DNA of 43,113 bases from Chloroflexota bacterium (GTDB lineage: Bacteria; Chloroflexota; Anaerolineae; JAAEKA01): the NCBI GenBank assembly GCA_029558955.1, contig JAKQCW010000222.1:1-43113 (forward strand). The letters are read 5' to 3'. This document shows, one piece after another, positions 1-9,280 of this stretch. The position numbers were made by a program, and so were the translations under genes. Each line of letters starts with the position of its first letter. The first letter of the stretch is position 1. The notes under the pieces are model-generated. The model was not told the origin of the DNA. It saw nothing but the letters and a program-made list of their open reading frames with translations, and did not search any database.

Positions 1-927
1 GCCATCATCACCGGCGCCGGCCGCCACGGCGGCATCGGCGCAGCCATCGCCCAGCGCCTGGCCCAGGCCGGGATCAACACGGTCGTTGCTGACCTCTGCG
101 CGCCGCCGGCGGCTGGCCTGCCCGCGCCGGCCATCGGGCAGTGGGAGGAGCTGCAGGCCATCGCCGCGGAAATCGAGGGTGGTTCGGTCGGAGACCGGCC
201 ACAGCGTGGAGAGGTCGAGGGTGGCTCGGTCGGAGACCGGCCACAGCATGGGGAGATCGGGGGTGGCTCGGTCGGAGACCGGCCACAGCGCGAAGGACGG
301 CGTGTGCGGTGCTTGCCGGTCAGGGTCGATGTCACCGATCCGGTCTCGATCCAGGCGATGCTGGCCCAGGTGATGGCTGAGTTTGGCCGCGTCGATATCC
401 TGATCAACAACGCCGGCGCGATCTTTGGCCCCTCCCCGGTGGCGCAGATGGCCGACGATGCCTGGCGACGCACGCTGGAGGTCAACGCCACCGGCGTCTT
501 TCTGGTCACCAAGGCCGTGCTGCCGGCCATGATCCAGGGGCAGCGCGGCGGCCGCATCGTCAACATGTCCTCGCTGGCAGCCATCCGGCCGCGGCCCTAC
601 ATGGCGGCCTACGCGGCCAGCAAAGCGGCCGTGGCCGCGCTGACCCAGTCGCTGGCGCAGGAGGTGGCCCAGTTCGGCGTGACCGTCAACGCGGTGCTGC
701 CGGGCGACATCGACACCGGCATGAAGCAGTGGGGCTATCAGCTCGAAGCGCAAGTCATGCGGCGGTCGGTTGAGGAGGTGGTGGCGGCCGGCGTGGCCCG
801 CATCCCGGCCGGCCGGCTGGGCACGCCGGAGGATGTGGCCGGTCTGGTGGCCTACCTGGCCTCGGACGAGGCGTCGTTCATCACCGGCCAGTTGTTCCCG
901 GTGACCGGTGGGCGGGAGTTGGGTTGA
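1..927 (+). CDS. Short-chain dehydrogenase/reductase, 5'-truncated, with in-frame repeat insert
   Basis: The gene is open from the first base, so its start lies outside the window; 308 residues are visible. It is a classical SDR, a soluble NAD(P)(H)-dependent oxidoreductase with a Rossmann fold. Visible motifs, numbered from the window start, are the cofactor loop TGAGRHGGIG (4-13), NNAG (136-139), catalytic Ser191, Tyr204 and Lys208 (YAASK), and a C-terminal ITGQLFPVTGG segment typical of the family. The substrate cannot be told. The oddity is a segment at residues 59-98 between the second and third strands of the fold: three tandem copies of a 14-residue unit with core GGSVGDRPQ, encoded by a 42-bp DNA repeat related to intergenic repeats elsewhere in the window. 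The reading frame runs through it unbroken and the catalytic motifs are intact, so the gene is probably functional with a surface-loop insertion. An ATG at base 361 and a GTG at 304 are internal. Confidence 0.93.
   Translation, partial: AIITGAGRHGGIGAAIAQRLAQAGINTVVADLCAPPAAGLPAPAIGQWEELQAIAAEIEGGSVGDRPQRGEVEGGSVGDRPQHGEIGGGSVGDRPQREGRRVRCLPVRVDVTDPVSIQAMLAQVMAEFGRVDILINNAGAIFGPSPVAQMADDAWRRTLEVNATGVFLVTKAVLPAMIQGQRGGRIVNMSSLAAIRPRPYMAAYAASKAAVAALTQSLAQEVAQFGVTVNAVLPGDIDTGMKQWGYQLEAQVMRRSVEEVVAAGVARIPAGRLGTPEDVAGLVAYLASDEASFITGQLFPVTGGRELG
175..297 (+). repeat. Three tandem 42-bp repeats inside the SDR gene
   Basis: Units begin near 175, 217 and 259. Each carries the core CGGTC-GGA-GACCG, a short palindrome, followed by GCCACAG. 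The family recurs outside genes at 3188-3214 and 35723-35815, where the palindrome loop is one base longer. The 42-bp unit is a multiple of three, which keeps the host gene in frame. Confidence 0.9.
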
Positions 928-1046
928 AGTCCACGGACGGTCGGGACCTGTCGCCGGGCCTCTGGGTGACGCCATGCCGGAACACCCCTAAACCTCTCTG
1001 ATGCACCTGTGACACCTTGCCGCTCTGGCAATTTTTCGGTGATACC

Positions 1047-2954
1047 ATGCTGGACAACCTTCCCATGCTTCTGACCTTCGCCATCCTGGCGGTCACCATC
1101 TTGCTCTTCATCTTCAGCAAGCTGCGGGCCGACGTGGTGGCGCTGCTCTCCCTGCTGGCCCTCTTTCTCAGCGGCATCCTGACCTCGGAACAGGCGCTGG
1201 CTGGCTTTGCCAATTCCACCGTGATCATGGTCGCGGCGCTCTTCGTCGTCGGCGAAGGACTCTCCCGCACGGGAATCACCGCCTGGCTGGGCCAGTTTTT
1301 CATGCAGCAGGCCGGCGACAGCGAGACGCGTCTGTTGCTGGTGGTCATGATCGGCACCGCGCTGCTCTCGATCTTCGTCAGCAACACCGGCACGGTGGCC
1401 ATGCTGATGCCCGCGGTGGTGGCCGCCGCCTGGCGCATCGGCGGTCTGCCCTCCAAGTACCTGATCCCCATGGCGTTCACCGCCAGTATGGGCGGATTGC
1501 TGACGCTGATCAGCTCGCCGCCCAACATGGTGGCCTCCAATGCCTTGGTCAACGCCGGCCTGGGCGGCTTTGGCTTCTTCGAGTTCTCCATCATCGGCGT
1601 CCCGCTGACTGTGCTGGCCATCGTCTACATCCTTCTGCTGGGCCGGCGCCTGCTGCCGGCGCGCGAGAACACCAAGCGCCTGGTGGATCTGGAGCAGTCC
1701 ATGAGCCAGTTGGCCCAGTCCTACCAGCTTGCCGACAGGCTGTTCCGGCTGCGGGTCCGCAATGGCTCCCCCTTGGTGGGCAAGACGCTGGCCGAGGCGG
1801 CGCTGGGCCAGACCTACGGCATCTCGGTGCTGGCCATTCAGCACGATGTCCAACGCGATCTGGCTGGGGCGTCTGGCCGCCAGCGGCGGCAGCATGGGCT
1901 GCGCGAGCAGCTTGAGCGGCTGCAAGAGGAGGGCGAGCAGCCGAGCGCAGACACGGTGATCGAGGTTCAGGACCTGCTCTTGGTCAAGGGCAACCCGGAG
2001 ATCGTCGCCGGCTTGACCTACGAGCTGGGGGTGGGCGTTCAACCCATCGATTCGGAAAAAGAGTCGCTGTCCGACCTGCTGCTGTCGCAGGAGACCGGCG
2101 TGGCCGAGCTCATTGTGACCCCCCGTTCGGACTACGCCGGGCACACCGTCGCTGAGGCGCGCGTGGCCGAGGCCTTTGGCGTTCAGGTGTTGTCGCTGCG
2201 GCGCGGCGACAAACTGCTGGCGCGCCGGGAGGCCCGTCTGGCGGTAGGCGATTCGCTGCTGGTGCGCGGCAATTGGGAATCCATCGCCCGCATCGGGGAG
2301 GACCGGGACAATTTCGTGGTCGTGGGTGAGCCGGAGGCCATGGCCCGGCAGGTGGTGAAACTCAACGGCCGCTCGCTGATCGCTGTGCTCACCTTGCTGG
2401 GCATGGTGGTCTTGATGGCCTTCAACATCGCGCCTGCGGTGGTGGCGACGCTCTTGGCGGCCCTGGTGCTGGTGCTCACCAAGTGCGTCAGCCCGGAGGA
2501 GGCCTATCGCTCCATCAGTTGGCAGACGGTGATCCTGATCGCGGCTATGCTGCCCATGGGTGCGGCGCTGGAGGTGACCGGCGGGGCTGCGTTGATCGCC
2601 AATGGCCTGGTGGCCACGCTGGGCGCGTTTCCACCGCTTGTCCTACTGGCCGGCGTCTTCCTCCTCTCCACCACCCTGGGCCAGGTGATGAGCAACACGG
2701 CGACCACCGTGCTGCTGGCGCCCATCGCCATCGAGGCCGCGCAGGGCCTGTCCGTCGCGCCCCAATCGCTGGTGATGATGGTGGTTCTTGGGGCGACCGC
2801 GGCCTTCATGACGCCCATCGCGACGCCGGTCAACACGCTGGTCTTTGTGGCCGGCGGCTATACCTGGGGCGACTATGCCAAGGTCGGCCTGCCGCTGCTG
2901 CTGCTGGTCATGGCCGTCAGCCTGCTGATCGTTCCGCTGGCCTGGCCGCTGTAG
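1047..2954 (+). CDS. SLC13/DASS-family permease with two RCK_C (TrkA-C) domains
   Basis: Predicted inner-membrane transporter of 635 residues, of the divalent anion:sodium symporter type; dicarboxylate, sulfate or another anion is possible but not decidable. The N-terminal half has about five membrane segments and the motifs SNTGTVAMLMP and SSPPNMVASNAL. Two cytoplasmic RCK_C-like domains follow in the middle (about residues 215-430). The C-terminal half repeats the transport motif as SNTATTVLLAPIA and TPVNTLVFVAGG. The first RCK_C domain has an extra charged, Arg/Gln/Glu-rich stretch of about 40 residues (around 270-310). The start is chosen at ATG 1047; a TTG at 1017 in the same frame would add 10 residues. 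No clear ribosome site is seen for either. It stands alone, between the SDR gene and a pair of hairpins. Confidence 0.88.
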   Translation: MLDNLPMLLTFAILAVTILLFIFSKLRADVVALLSLLALFLSGILTSEQALAGFANSTVIMVAALFVVGEGLSRTGITAWLGQFFMQQAGDSETRLLLVVMIGTALLSIFVSNTGTVAMLMPAVVAAAWRIGGLPSKYLIPMAFTASMGGLLTLISSPPNMVASNALVNAGLGGFGFFEFSIIGVPLTVLAIVYILLLGRRLLPARENTKRLVDLEQSMSQLAQSYQLADRLFRLRVRNGSPLVGKTLAEAALGQTYGISVLAIQHDVQRDLAGASGRQRRQHGLREQLERLQEEGEQPSADTVIEVQDLLLVKGNPEIVAGLTYELGVGVQPIDSEKESLSDLLLSQETGVAELIVTPRSDYAGHTVAEARVAEAFGVQVLSLRRGDKLLARREARLAVGDSLLVRGNWESIARIGEDRDNFVVVGEPEAMARQVVKLNGRSLIAVLTLLGMVVLMAFNIAPAVVATLLAALVLVLTKCVSPEEAYRSISWQTVILIAAMLPMGAALEVTGGAALIANGLVATLGAFPPLVLLAGVFLLSTTLGQVMSNTATTVLLAPIAIEAAQGLSVAPQSLVMMVVLGATAAFMTPIATPVNTLVFVAGGYTWGDYAKVGLPLLLLVMAVSLLIVPLAWPL

Positions 2955-3046
2955 TAGGCGGGATTACTTCGCCCTGCAACGATTTGGCATACGATTGCGT
3001 AGAGTCTGGTACAAGTTGGCGTAAACAACTCTTCAGTTTACCTGTT

Positions 3047-3107
3047 CCCGGCGGATCCATGATCCGCCGGGTTTGCGCCCACAACGCCGCCGGTTCACGG
3101 AACCGGC
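3047..3107 (+). terminator. Two adjacent hairpins after the permease gene
   Basis: The first is a perfect 11-bp stem, CCCGGCGGATC (3047-3057) pairing with 3061-3071 around a CAT loop. The second is a 7-bp stem, GCCGGTT (3089-3095) with 3101-3107. Neither has a long T-run, so termination is plausible rather than certain. They lie 90 bp downstream of the permease stop and 150 bp before the next start. Confidence 0.45.
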
Positions 3108-3187
3108 TTGAGCAGTGAGTGAAGACCGAGTTAGGCTGACGTGTACTTAGCACAAAGTAGTGACTGTCCAGCATTGACGGCGGGACT

Positions 3188-3214
3188 GGCTCGGTCGGGA
3201 GACCGGCCAGAGCG
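3188..3214 (+). repeat. Single copy of the GGTC-GAGACC palindromic repeat
   Basis: One 27-bp copy, GGCTCGGTCGGGAGACCGGC followed by CAGAGCG, lies in the leader of the metallopeptidase gene. It matches the tandem copies at 35723-35815 and, less closely, those inside the SDR gene at 175-297. Confidence 0.8.
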
Positions 3215-3258
3215 TCGGTAGACTGTTGGACAGGCCCAAACCCTTCGGAGGCAACACG

Positions 3259-3972
3259 ATGTTCTTTTTCGATCCCCTTTATCTGATAATTTTCGGCGTC
3301 ACCCTGGTGATCTCCCTGGCCGCGCAGATGTACATCAAGTCGGCCTATGGCAAATGGAGCAAGGTCGCCAACAGCCACAACCTGACCGGCCTGCAGGTGG
3401 GCCAGCAGCTATTGGCCCGCACCGGCCTGGGCGCGACCTATCAACTGTCCAAGGGCAGCGGGGTGCAGTTCCAGGGCATCGCCGGCAACCTGACCGATCA
3501 CTACGACCCGCGCACCCACACGGTCGGCCTATCGCAGGGCGTGGCCACCCAGCCGTCGGTGGCGTCGATGGCCATTGTGGCCCACGAACTGGGCCATGCG
3601 CAGCAATACGCCGCCAAGTCGCCATTGATCGCCGCGCGCAGCTTCCTGTTGCCGGCCGTGCGCGTCAGTCCGATGATCTCCTATGGCCTGCTGATGGTGG
3701 GTTTCATTCTGAACATGACGGGCGCGATCTACCTGGGCATTCTCTTCTTCGGCATCACAGTGCTGTTCAGCGTGCTGACCCTGCCGGTGGAATTCGACGC
3801 CAGCCGCCGCGGGTTGAAGCTGCTGGCTGATGCCGGCCTGATGACCAGCACCGAGGACCAGCGGGGCGCCCGCACCGTCCTGCGCGCCGCGGCCGCCACC
3901 TACGTAGCCGCCACCATCACGGCCATCTTGCAGTTGCTGTACTACCTGGCGCTGGCCAACCGGCGGCGCTGA
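3259..3972 (+). CDS. YugP-like membrane zinc metallopeptidase
   Basis: A 237-residue integral membrane protein of the neutral zinc metallopeptidase family (YugP type). The zinc-binding signature HELGH lies at residues 109-113, and a downstream acidic segment, FDASRRGLKLL, probably supplies the third ligand. An N-terminal membrane helix (5-23), a two- to three-helix hairpin (about 127-180) and a C-terminal helix flank the catalytic part. The substrate is unknown for the family; membrane protein turnover is the usual inference. The ATG at 3259 is preferred over an in-frame TTG at 3226 because GGAGG lies 7 bases before it and the longer start would begin next to the repeat. The gene is followed directly by the GAGTAATGCG repeat block. 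Confidence 0.88.
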   Translation: MFFFDPLYLIIFGVTLVISLAAQMYIKSAYGKWSKVANSHNLTGLQVGQQLLARTGLGATYQLSKGSGVQFQGIAGNLTDHYDPRTHTVGLSQGVATQPSVASMAIVAHELGHAQQYAAKSPLIAARSFLLPAVRVSPMISYGLLMVGFILNMTGAIYLGILFFGITVLFSVLTLPVEFDASRRGLKLLADAGLMTSTEDQRGARTVLRAAAATYVAATITAILQLLYYLALANRRR

Positions 3973-3974
3973 GA

Positions 3975-4376
3975 AGTAACGAGTAATGCGTAACGAGTAA
4001 TGCGTAACGAGTAATGCGTAACGAGTAATGCGTAACCCGGAAAAGCTCCGCCCGCGCCCGGCTCTTCCGGGTTACGCATTACGCATTACTCGTTACTCGT
4101 CACAAATCCCATCCACACACCCTCCCTCCGGGTTACGCATCACGCATCACAAATCCCATCCACACACCCTCCCTCCGGATTACGCATTACGCATTACTCG
4201 TTACAATTCCCATCCACACACCCTCCCTCCGGGTTACGCATTACGCATTACTCGTTACTCGTCACAAATCCCATCCACACACCCTCCCTCCGGTTACGCA
4301 TTACGCATTACTCGTTACAATTCCCATCCACACACCCTCCCTCCGGGTTACGAGTTACGAGTTACGAGTTACGAAT
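3975..4376. repeat. 400-bp composite repeat block: GAGTAATGCG arrays, a long hairpin and a CCATCCACACACCCTCC array
   Basis: This fills the gap between two convergent genes and holds no gene. Left part (3978-4043): four tandem copies of TAACGAGTAATGCG, ending in AACCCGGAA. A spacer of about 25 bp follows, then the inverse, TTCCGGGTTACGCATTACGC, giving a hairpin with a stem of at least 20 bp. Right part: five copies of CCCATCCACACACCCTCCCT, starting at 4108, 4155, 4209, 4270 and 4323, alternating with TTACGCATTACGCATTACTC segments. The block runs to the 3' end of the minus-strand decarboxylase-family gene and supplies its last codons and stop. A related element lies at 10107-10235 and a fragment at 29103-29130. 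Confidence 0.92.
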
Positions 4377-5832
4377 CACCCTCCCCCACCGTCGTGAAGC
4401 TCTCCAACAGGTCCAGCACCAGCTCGCGCAGGTCGCCGCGGTTGGGGAGCGCGCCCATCATGCCGTACATGGCGGCGGAACGCTGCGGCAGCCCCTCGTC
4501 GCCGCCGAAGAGGGCCGAGGCGCGGCCGGTCATGCGGCTCAGCAGCCGGTCGGGCAGGAGCCGGGCGGCTGTGCGGGTCGCCTTGACCGCGAACTCGTTG
4601 CCGCTGCGGCGCAGGCTGGGCTGGCGGGCGGCCAGCACCGACTGCGCCAAATCCAGCAGAAAGCGGTCTGCCACGGTGCGGTGGGCGTAGTTCACCGTCA
4701 GGTGCAGGCTGGGGGGAAACTGCTGGCGGTCCAGGTGCCAGCCGCGCGCGCTCATCTCATCCCCGATCTCGTAGATGTTGTCCTTGTCTGAGGCGATGGC
4801 CAGCACGCTCATCGGCGGCTGGCCCAGCACCCGCAGGCCGTCGAGGGCGTTGATGCCGTCACGCATGCGCGCCGTGGTCTGCATCACCGTGCGCGCGATG
4901 CGCAGGTAGCCCTCCTCCCCCAGGAAGTTGAGCACAGCCCAAGCCGCGGCGATGGCGCCCCCCGGTCGGGTGCCGGTCATGGTGGGCGAGACATAGATGC
5001 CCCCCGGCCAGTCGGTGGTGGCGAAAAGCTGATGCCGGCGCAGCGCCGCGTTGCGATAGAGGATCACCGAGGCGCCCTTGGCCGCGTAGCCGTACTTGTG
5101 CAGGTCCACCGAGAGCGAGGTCACGCCCGGCACGCTAAAATCGAAGAGGGGCACAGGGTAGCCCAGCCGGCGCACGAAGGGGAGCATCATCCCACCCACG
5201 CAGGCATCGACATGACATAAAATTCCGCGTTGCTGCGCCAGACTGGCCAGCTCGGGAATGGGATCGACCGCGCCCTGGGGGTAGGAGGGCGCGGAGCCGA
5301 CCACCAGCACCGTGTCCAGATTGACCGCGCGGCGCATGGCCTCCACATCGGCGCGGAAGTCGCCATCCACCGGCACGCGCACCGCTTTGACGCCGAAGTA
5401 GTGGGCGGCTTTGTCGAAGGCCGGATGCGCGCTGCTGGGCAGCACCATCTCCGGGTGGATGATCTTGGGACGCTCGGCGCGCGCCCATTCGCGCGCCGCC
5501 AGCACCGCCATGAGGATGCTCTCGGTGCCGCCGGTGGTCATGTTGCCGGCCGAGTGGCCAGCGCCGCCCAGCAGCGCGCCCACCATGGCCACCACCTCGG
5601 TCTCGAAGCGGCGCAGGCTGGGAAAGGCCGTGGGGTTGAGCCCATTCTCGGAGAAAAAGGTGATATAGGCGGCCTTGGCCAGATCATTGACCTCGTCGCC
5701 GGCGTCGAAGACCAGGCTGAAGACCTGGCCCTGCCGCCAACGCACGTCGTGGGTCCGAGCGGCATCCATCTTGGCCAGGATGTCGGGACGGGAAAGGCCG
5801 TGCTTGGGGAGTGAGATCAGTTTGTCGGTCAT
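4369..5832 (-). CDS. PLP-dependent group II decarboxylase family, sphingosine-1-phosphate-lyase-like
   Basis: A 487-residue fold-type I pyridoxal-phosphate enzyme. The PLP Schiff-base lysine is K246 in SLSVDLHKYGYAAKG, close to the HKYG(Y/F)APKG signature of sphingosine-1-phosphate lyases. D209 in CHVDACVGG should bind the pyridine nitrogen, and TTGGTESILMA (99-109) binds the phosphate. Eukaryotic S1P lyases cleave long-chain-base phosphates to an aldehyde and phosphoethanolamine; bacterial relatives may act on other amines or amino acids, so the substrate is open. No N-terminal membrane anchor is seen. The start at 5832 has GGAGG seven bases upstream; the frame stays open further upstream but lacks support and crosses the promoter. 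The last five residues, GEGDS, and the TAA stop fall at the edge of the repeat block, suggesting the repeat replaced the original 3' end. Confidence 0.88.
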   Translation of the reverse strand: MTDKLISLPKHGLSRPDILAKMDAARTHDVRWRQGQVFSLVFDAGDEVNDLAKAAYITFFSENGLNPTAFPSLRRFETEVVAMVGALLGGAGHSAGNMTTGGTESILMAVLAAREWARAERPKIIHPEMVLPSSAHPAFDKAAHYFGVKAVRVPVDGDFRADVEAMRRAVNLDTVLVVGSAPSYPQGAVDPIPELASLAQQRGILCHVDACVGGMMLPFVRRLGYPVPLFDFSVPGVTSLSVDLHKYGYAAKGASVILYRNAALRRHQLFATTDWPGGIYVSPTMTGTRPGGAIAAAWAVLNFLGEEGYLRIARTVMQTTARMRDGINALDGLRVLGQPPMSVLAIASDKDNIYEIGDEMSARGWHLDRQQFPPSLHLTVNYAHRTVADRFLLDLAQSVLAARQPSLRRSGNEFAVKATRTAARLLPDRLLSRMTGRASALFGGDEGLPQRSAAMYGMMGALPNRGDLRELVLDLLESFTTVGEGDS

Positions 5833-5908
5833 GAGGCTTGCCTCCGGGCAGCGATTGCGGCTGGGTATTCGCTGGATGTTGGCTGGATGCTGGCTGCGTG
5901 CTGGCTGG

Positions 5909-5937
5909 ATTGTAACCCGTTGGGCATCTTTCGGCAA
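5909..5937 (-). promoter_or_regulatory. Promoter for the S1P-lyase-like gene
   Basis: Read on the minus strand: TTGCCG (-35, 5932-5937), 17-bp spacer, TACAAT (-10, 5909-5914). The leader to the ATG at 5832 is about 70 bases and includes short imperfect GCTGGAT repeats (5850-5910). Confidence 0.6.
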
Positions 5938-6063
5938 AGGGTAGAGAGCCAACAGCGCGCCGGGCGCGGAGACAGTATGCTGACTGAGACGACCGGCGCG
6001 ATCTGCCTGGCGTCCATTCAACGCTGCCAGAACTCAATCTGGCCAAATCACAAGGAGAACCCC

Positions 6064-6273
6064 ATGAAAATCAGTGCACGCAACGTGTTGCAAGGCGTGG
6101 TCAAGAGCGTCAACCACGGCGCGGTCAACAGCGAGATCGTCATCGAGCTGCCCGGCGGCGTCGAGATCGTCTCGGTGATCACCAAGAGCTCAGCCGAGAG
6201 CCTGGGCCTGGCGGCCGGCAAGCCAGCTTTCGCCGTGGTCAAGGCATCCAACGTGATGATCGCGGTGGAGTAG
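6064..6273 (+). CDS. Mop/TOBE-domain molybdate (molybdopterin)-binding protein
   Basis: A 69-residue single Mop domain. The sequence runs from MKISARNVLQGVVKSV through GAVNSEIVIELPGG, SVITKSSAESLGL and KPAFAVVKASNVMIAVE, the standard molbindin pattern. Proteins of this size form oligomers that bind molybdate or tungstate in the cytoplasm and are thought to store or buffer it. The start is firm: AAGGAG lies just upstream of ATG 6064. No molybdate transporter or cofactor gene is adjacent, so it stands alone, convergent with typA. Confidence 0.93.
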   Translation: MKISARNVLQGVVKSVNHGAVNSEIVIELPGGVEIVSVITKSSAESLGLAAGKPAFAVVKASNVMIAVE

Positions 6274-6280
6274 GGAGTTC

Positions 6281-6298
6281 CAGCGGAACCCCCCGCTG
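6281..6298. terminator. Weak hairpin between convergent mop and typA
   Basis: CAGCGG (6281-6286) pairs with CCGCTG (6293-6298) around a 6-base loop in the 32-bp gap between two convergent stops. There is no T-run. It is a possible shared transcription end. Confidence 0.3.
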
Positions 6299-6305
6299 AG
6301 TTGGC

Positions 6306-8162
<1,857 letters not shown>

Positions 8163-8249
8163 GGTCGTTTGGCTCGCACGAGCTCAGGGGAAGCCGGGCA
8201 TTGACAGGAACCCGCGCCGCCTGAGCTGAGAATCAGTTTAGACAAGAAA

Positions 8250-8272
8250 GACTTCGGCGGCAGGCCGAAGTC
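8250..8272 (-). terminator. Hairpin terminator after the LUD-domain gene
   Basis: GACTTCGGC (8250-8258) pairs perfectly with GCCGAAGTC (8264-8272), a 9-bp stem with a 5-base loop. On the minus strand it is followed by TTTCTTGT. It lies 50 bp past the LUD gene stop and before typA. Confidence 0.65.
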
Positions 8273-8321
8273 TCGTCACGGCGGTATCTTAACACAACTG
8301 GCGCAAAAACCAGAAATGGCG

Positions 8322-8951
8322 TCAATCGTCGTATAGGATCACGATCAGCCGCTTCGGCCCATGCACGCCGATGGCCATGGTCTGTTCGATGTCGGCCGTC
8401 TTGCTGGGGCCGCTGATCAGGGTGACGTTGGCCGGCAGGTCGCCGCGCCGGCCGGCTGTCCAGGTGAAGAGGTCGGTGGTCAGCCTGGAGGCCGGGGCCA
8501 GGGCAATGTGCACCGGCGGCAGCAGGGGCGTCAGGCGACTATTGCCCGGCCCGCTGCTCACCACAATGGTACCGGTCTCGGCCAGCAGGGCATCCACGCC
8601 GGTGATGCCGGCATCGGCCGCGGCGCAGAAGGCGCGCAGATCCTCGTCGTCCTCTCCTGCCACGCGCCATTGGATCTCCGGCCAGCGGCCGGCCAGGTCG
8701 ACATCGGCCAGCGGCGGCTCGGCGTTGAGCGCAGCCTGTCGCACCGCCAGCCCGGCCAGCACAGCGCCCAGCGTCGCCAACGCCGCGTCCAGCGTGCCAG
8801 CCCGGTGTACCTCGCCGTGCGCGGCTGTCAGCGCCGTGCAGAAGCGCTCTGCCAGATCGTCGAACTGGCGGCGGCTTTGCCAGGCGGATGGATGCTCAAC
8901 GGTGCGCAATTGTTGGCGCAGGGCAGCGAGAATCTGGTCGCGGTCGCTCAT
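8322..8951 (-). CDS. LUD-domain protein, LutC/YkgG-like
   Basis: A 209-residue single LUD domain. The family hallmarks DAGITGVDALLAETGTIVVSS and a C-terminal ISGPSKTADIEQTMAIGVHGP segment are clear. In organisms with LutABC the C subunit takes part in L-lactate oxidation together with iron-sulfur proteins LutA and LutB; neither partner is in this window, so its role here is uncertain. The start is placed at ATG 8951 rather than a TTG at 9002, because the upstream TTG is part of a consensus -35 box. The C-terminus, RLIVILYDD, is normal for the family. A terminator-like hairpin follows. Confidence 0.88.
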   Translation of the reverse strand: MSDRDQILAALRQQLRTVEHPSAWQSRRQFDDLAERFCTALTAAHGEVHRAGTLDAALATLGAVLAGLAVRQAALNAEPPLADVDLAGRWPEIQWRVAGEDDEDLRAFCAAADAGITGVDALLAETGTIVVSSGPGNSRLTPLLPPVHIALAPASRLTTDLFTWTAGRRGDLPANVTLISGPSKTADIEQTMAIGVHGPKRLIVILYDD

Positions 8952-8973
8952 GGAAGTTTCGCCTTTCACAGGA

Positions 8974-9002
8974 AGGATACGGGAAATGTCTGGCCTTGTC
9001 AA
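8974..9002 (-). promoter_or_regulatory. Promoter for the LUD-domain gene
   Basis: Read on the minus strand: TTGACA (8997-9002), 17-bp spacer, TATCCT (8974-8979). The -35 box is perfect. Transcription would start about 15-20 bases before the ATG at 8951. Confidence 0.65.
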
Positions 9003-9049
9003 ACGGCGCCGGCAGTTTTCAGCGATGCCAACTGCGGCGCGGGGTCGGG

Positions 9050-9110
9050 GCTTCAGCCCGGTCGGGCCGATGCGAGTTGAGCGTGCAAACCCGCCTGAAG
9101 GCTCGACTCC
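9050..9110 (+). repeat. Degenerate copies of the GCTGAAGCCTCGACTCC repeat
   Basis: GGGCTTCAGCCCGG (near 9048-9061) and ACCCGCCTGAAGGCTCGACT (near 9090-9109) resemble the units of the minisatellite at 26522-26797, in opposite and same orientation. They lie between divergent promoters and have diverged. Confidence 0.5.
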
Positions 9111-9158
9111 AGTCTGGCAGCCACCACATTCAGAATCGCTGTTGGGAATCGCTGGTCT

Positions 9159-9186
9159 TTGACGCCCGTGGGGGATGGGCTATAAT
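9159..9186 (+). promoter_or_regulatory. Promoter of the nadCAB operon
   Basis: TTGACG (9159-9164), 16-bp spacer, TATAAT (9181-9186). The leader to nadC is about 85 bases. It is the only strong promoter seen ahead of the three nad genes. Confidence 0.75.
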
Positions 9187-9280
9187 GTCGTGGCTACAAT
9201 GTCGACGAAAGACAACCCGTGCTGCGACTTGTCGTCCGCCGCAGCACCGAAAAGGCAAAGCTGTGTTGGCCCCCATCTCA

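Noticed and set aside
304..927. GTG at 304 as the start of the SDR gene
   Set aside because: The frame is open to base 1 and the cofactor-binding motif TGAGRHGGIG lies upstream in that frame, so the gene begins before the window.
4028..4690. A 220-codon plus-strand frame across the repeat block
   Set aside because: It consists of translated repeat words and antisense of the S1P-lyase-like gene, with no ribosome site.
5850..5910. Short GCTGGAT/TGGCTG repeats as an operator
   Set aside because: They are irregular, lie in a leader and lack symmetry; more likely sequence drift by slippage.
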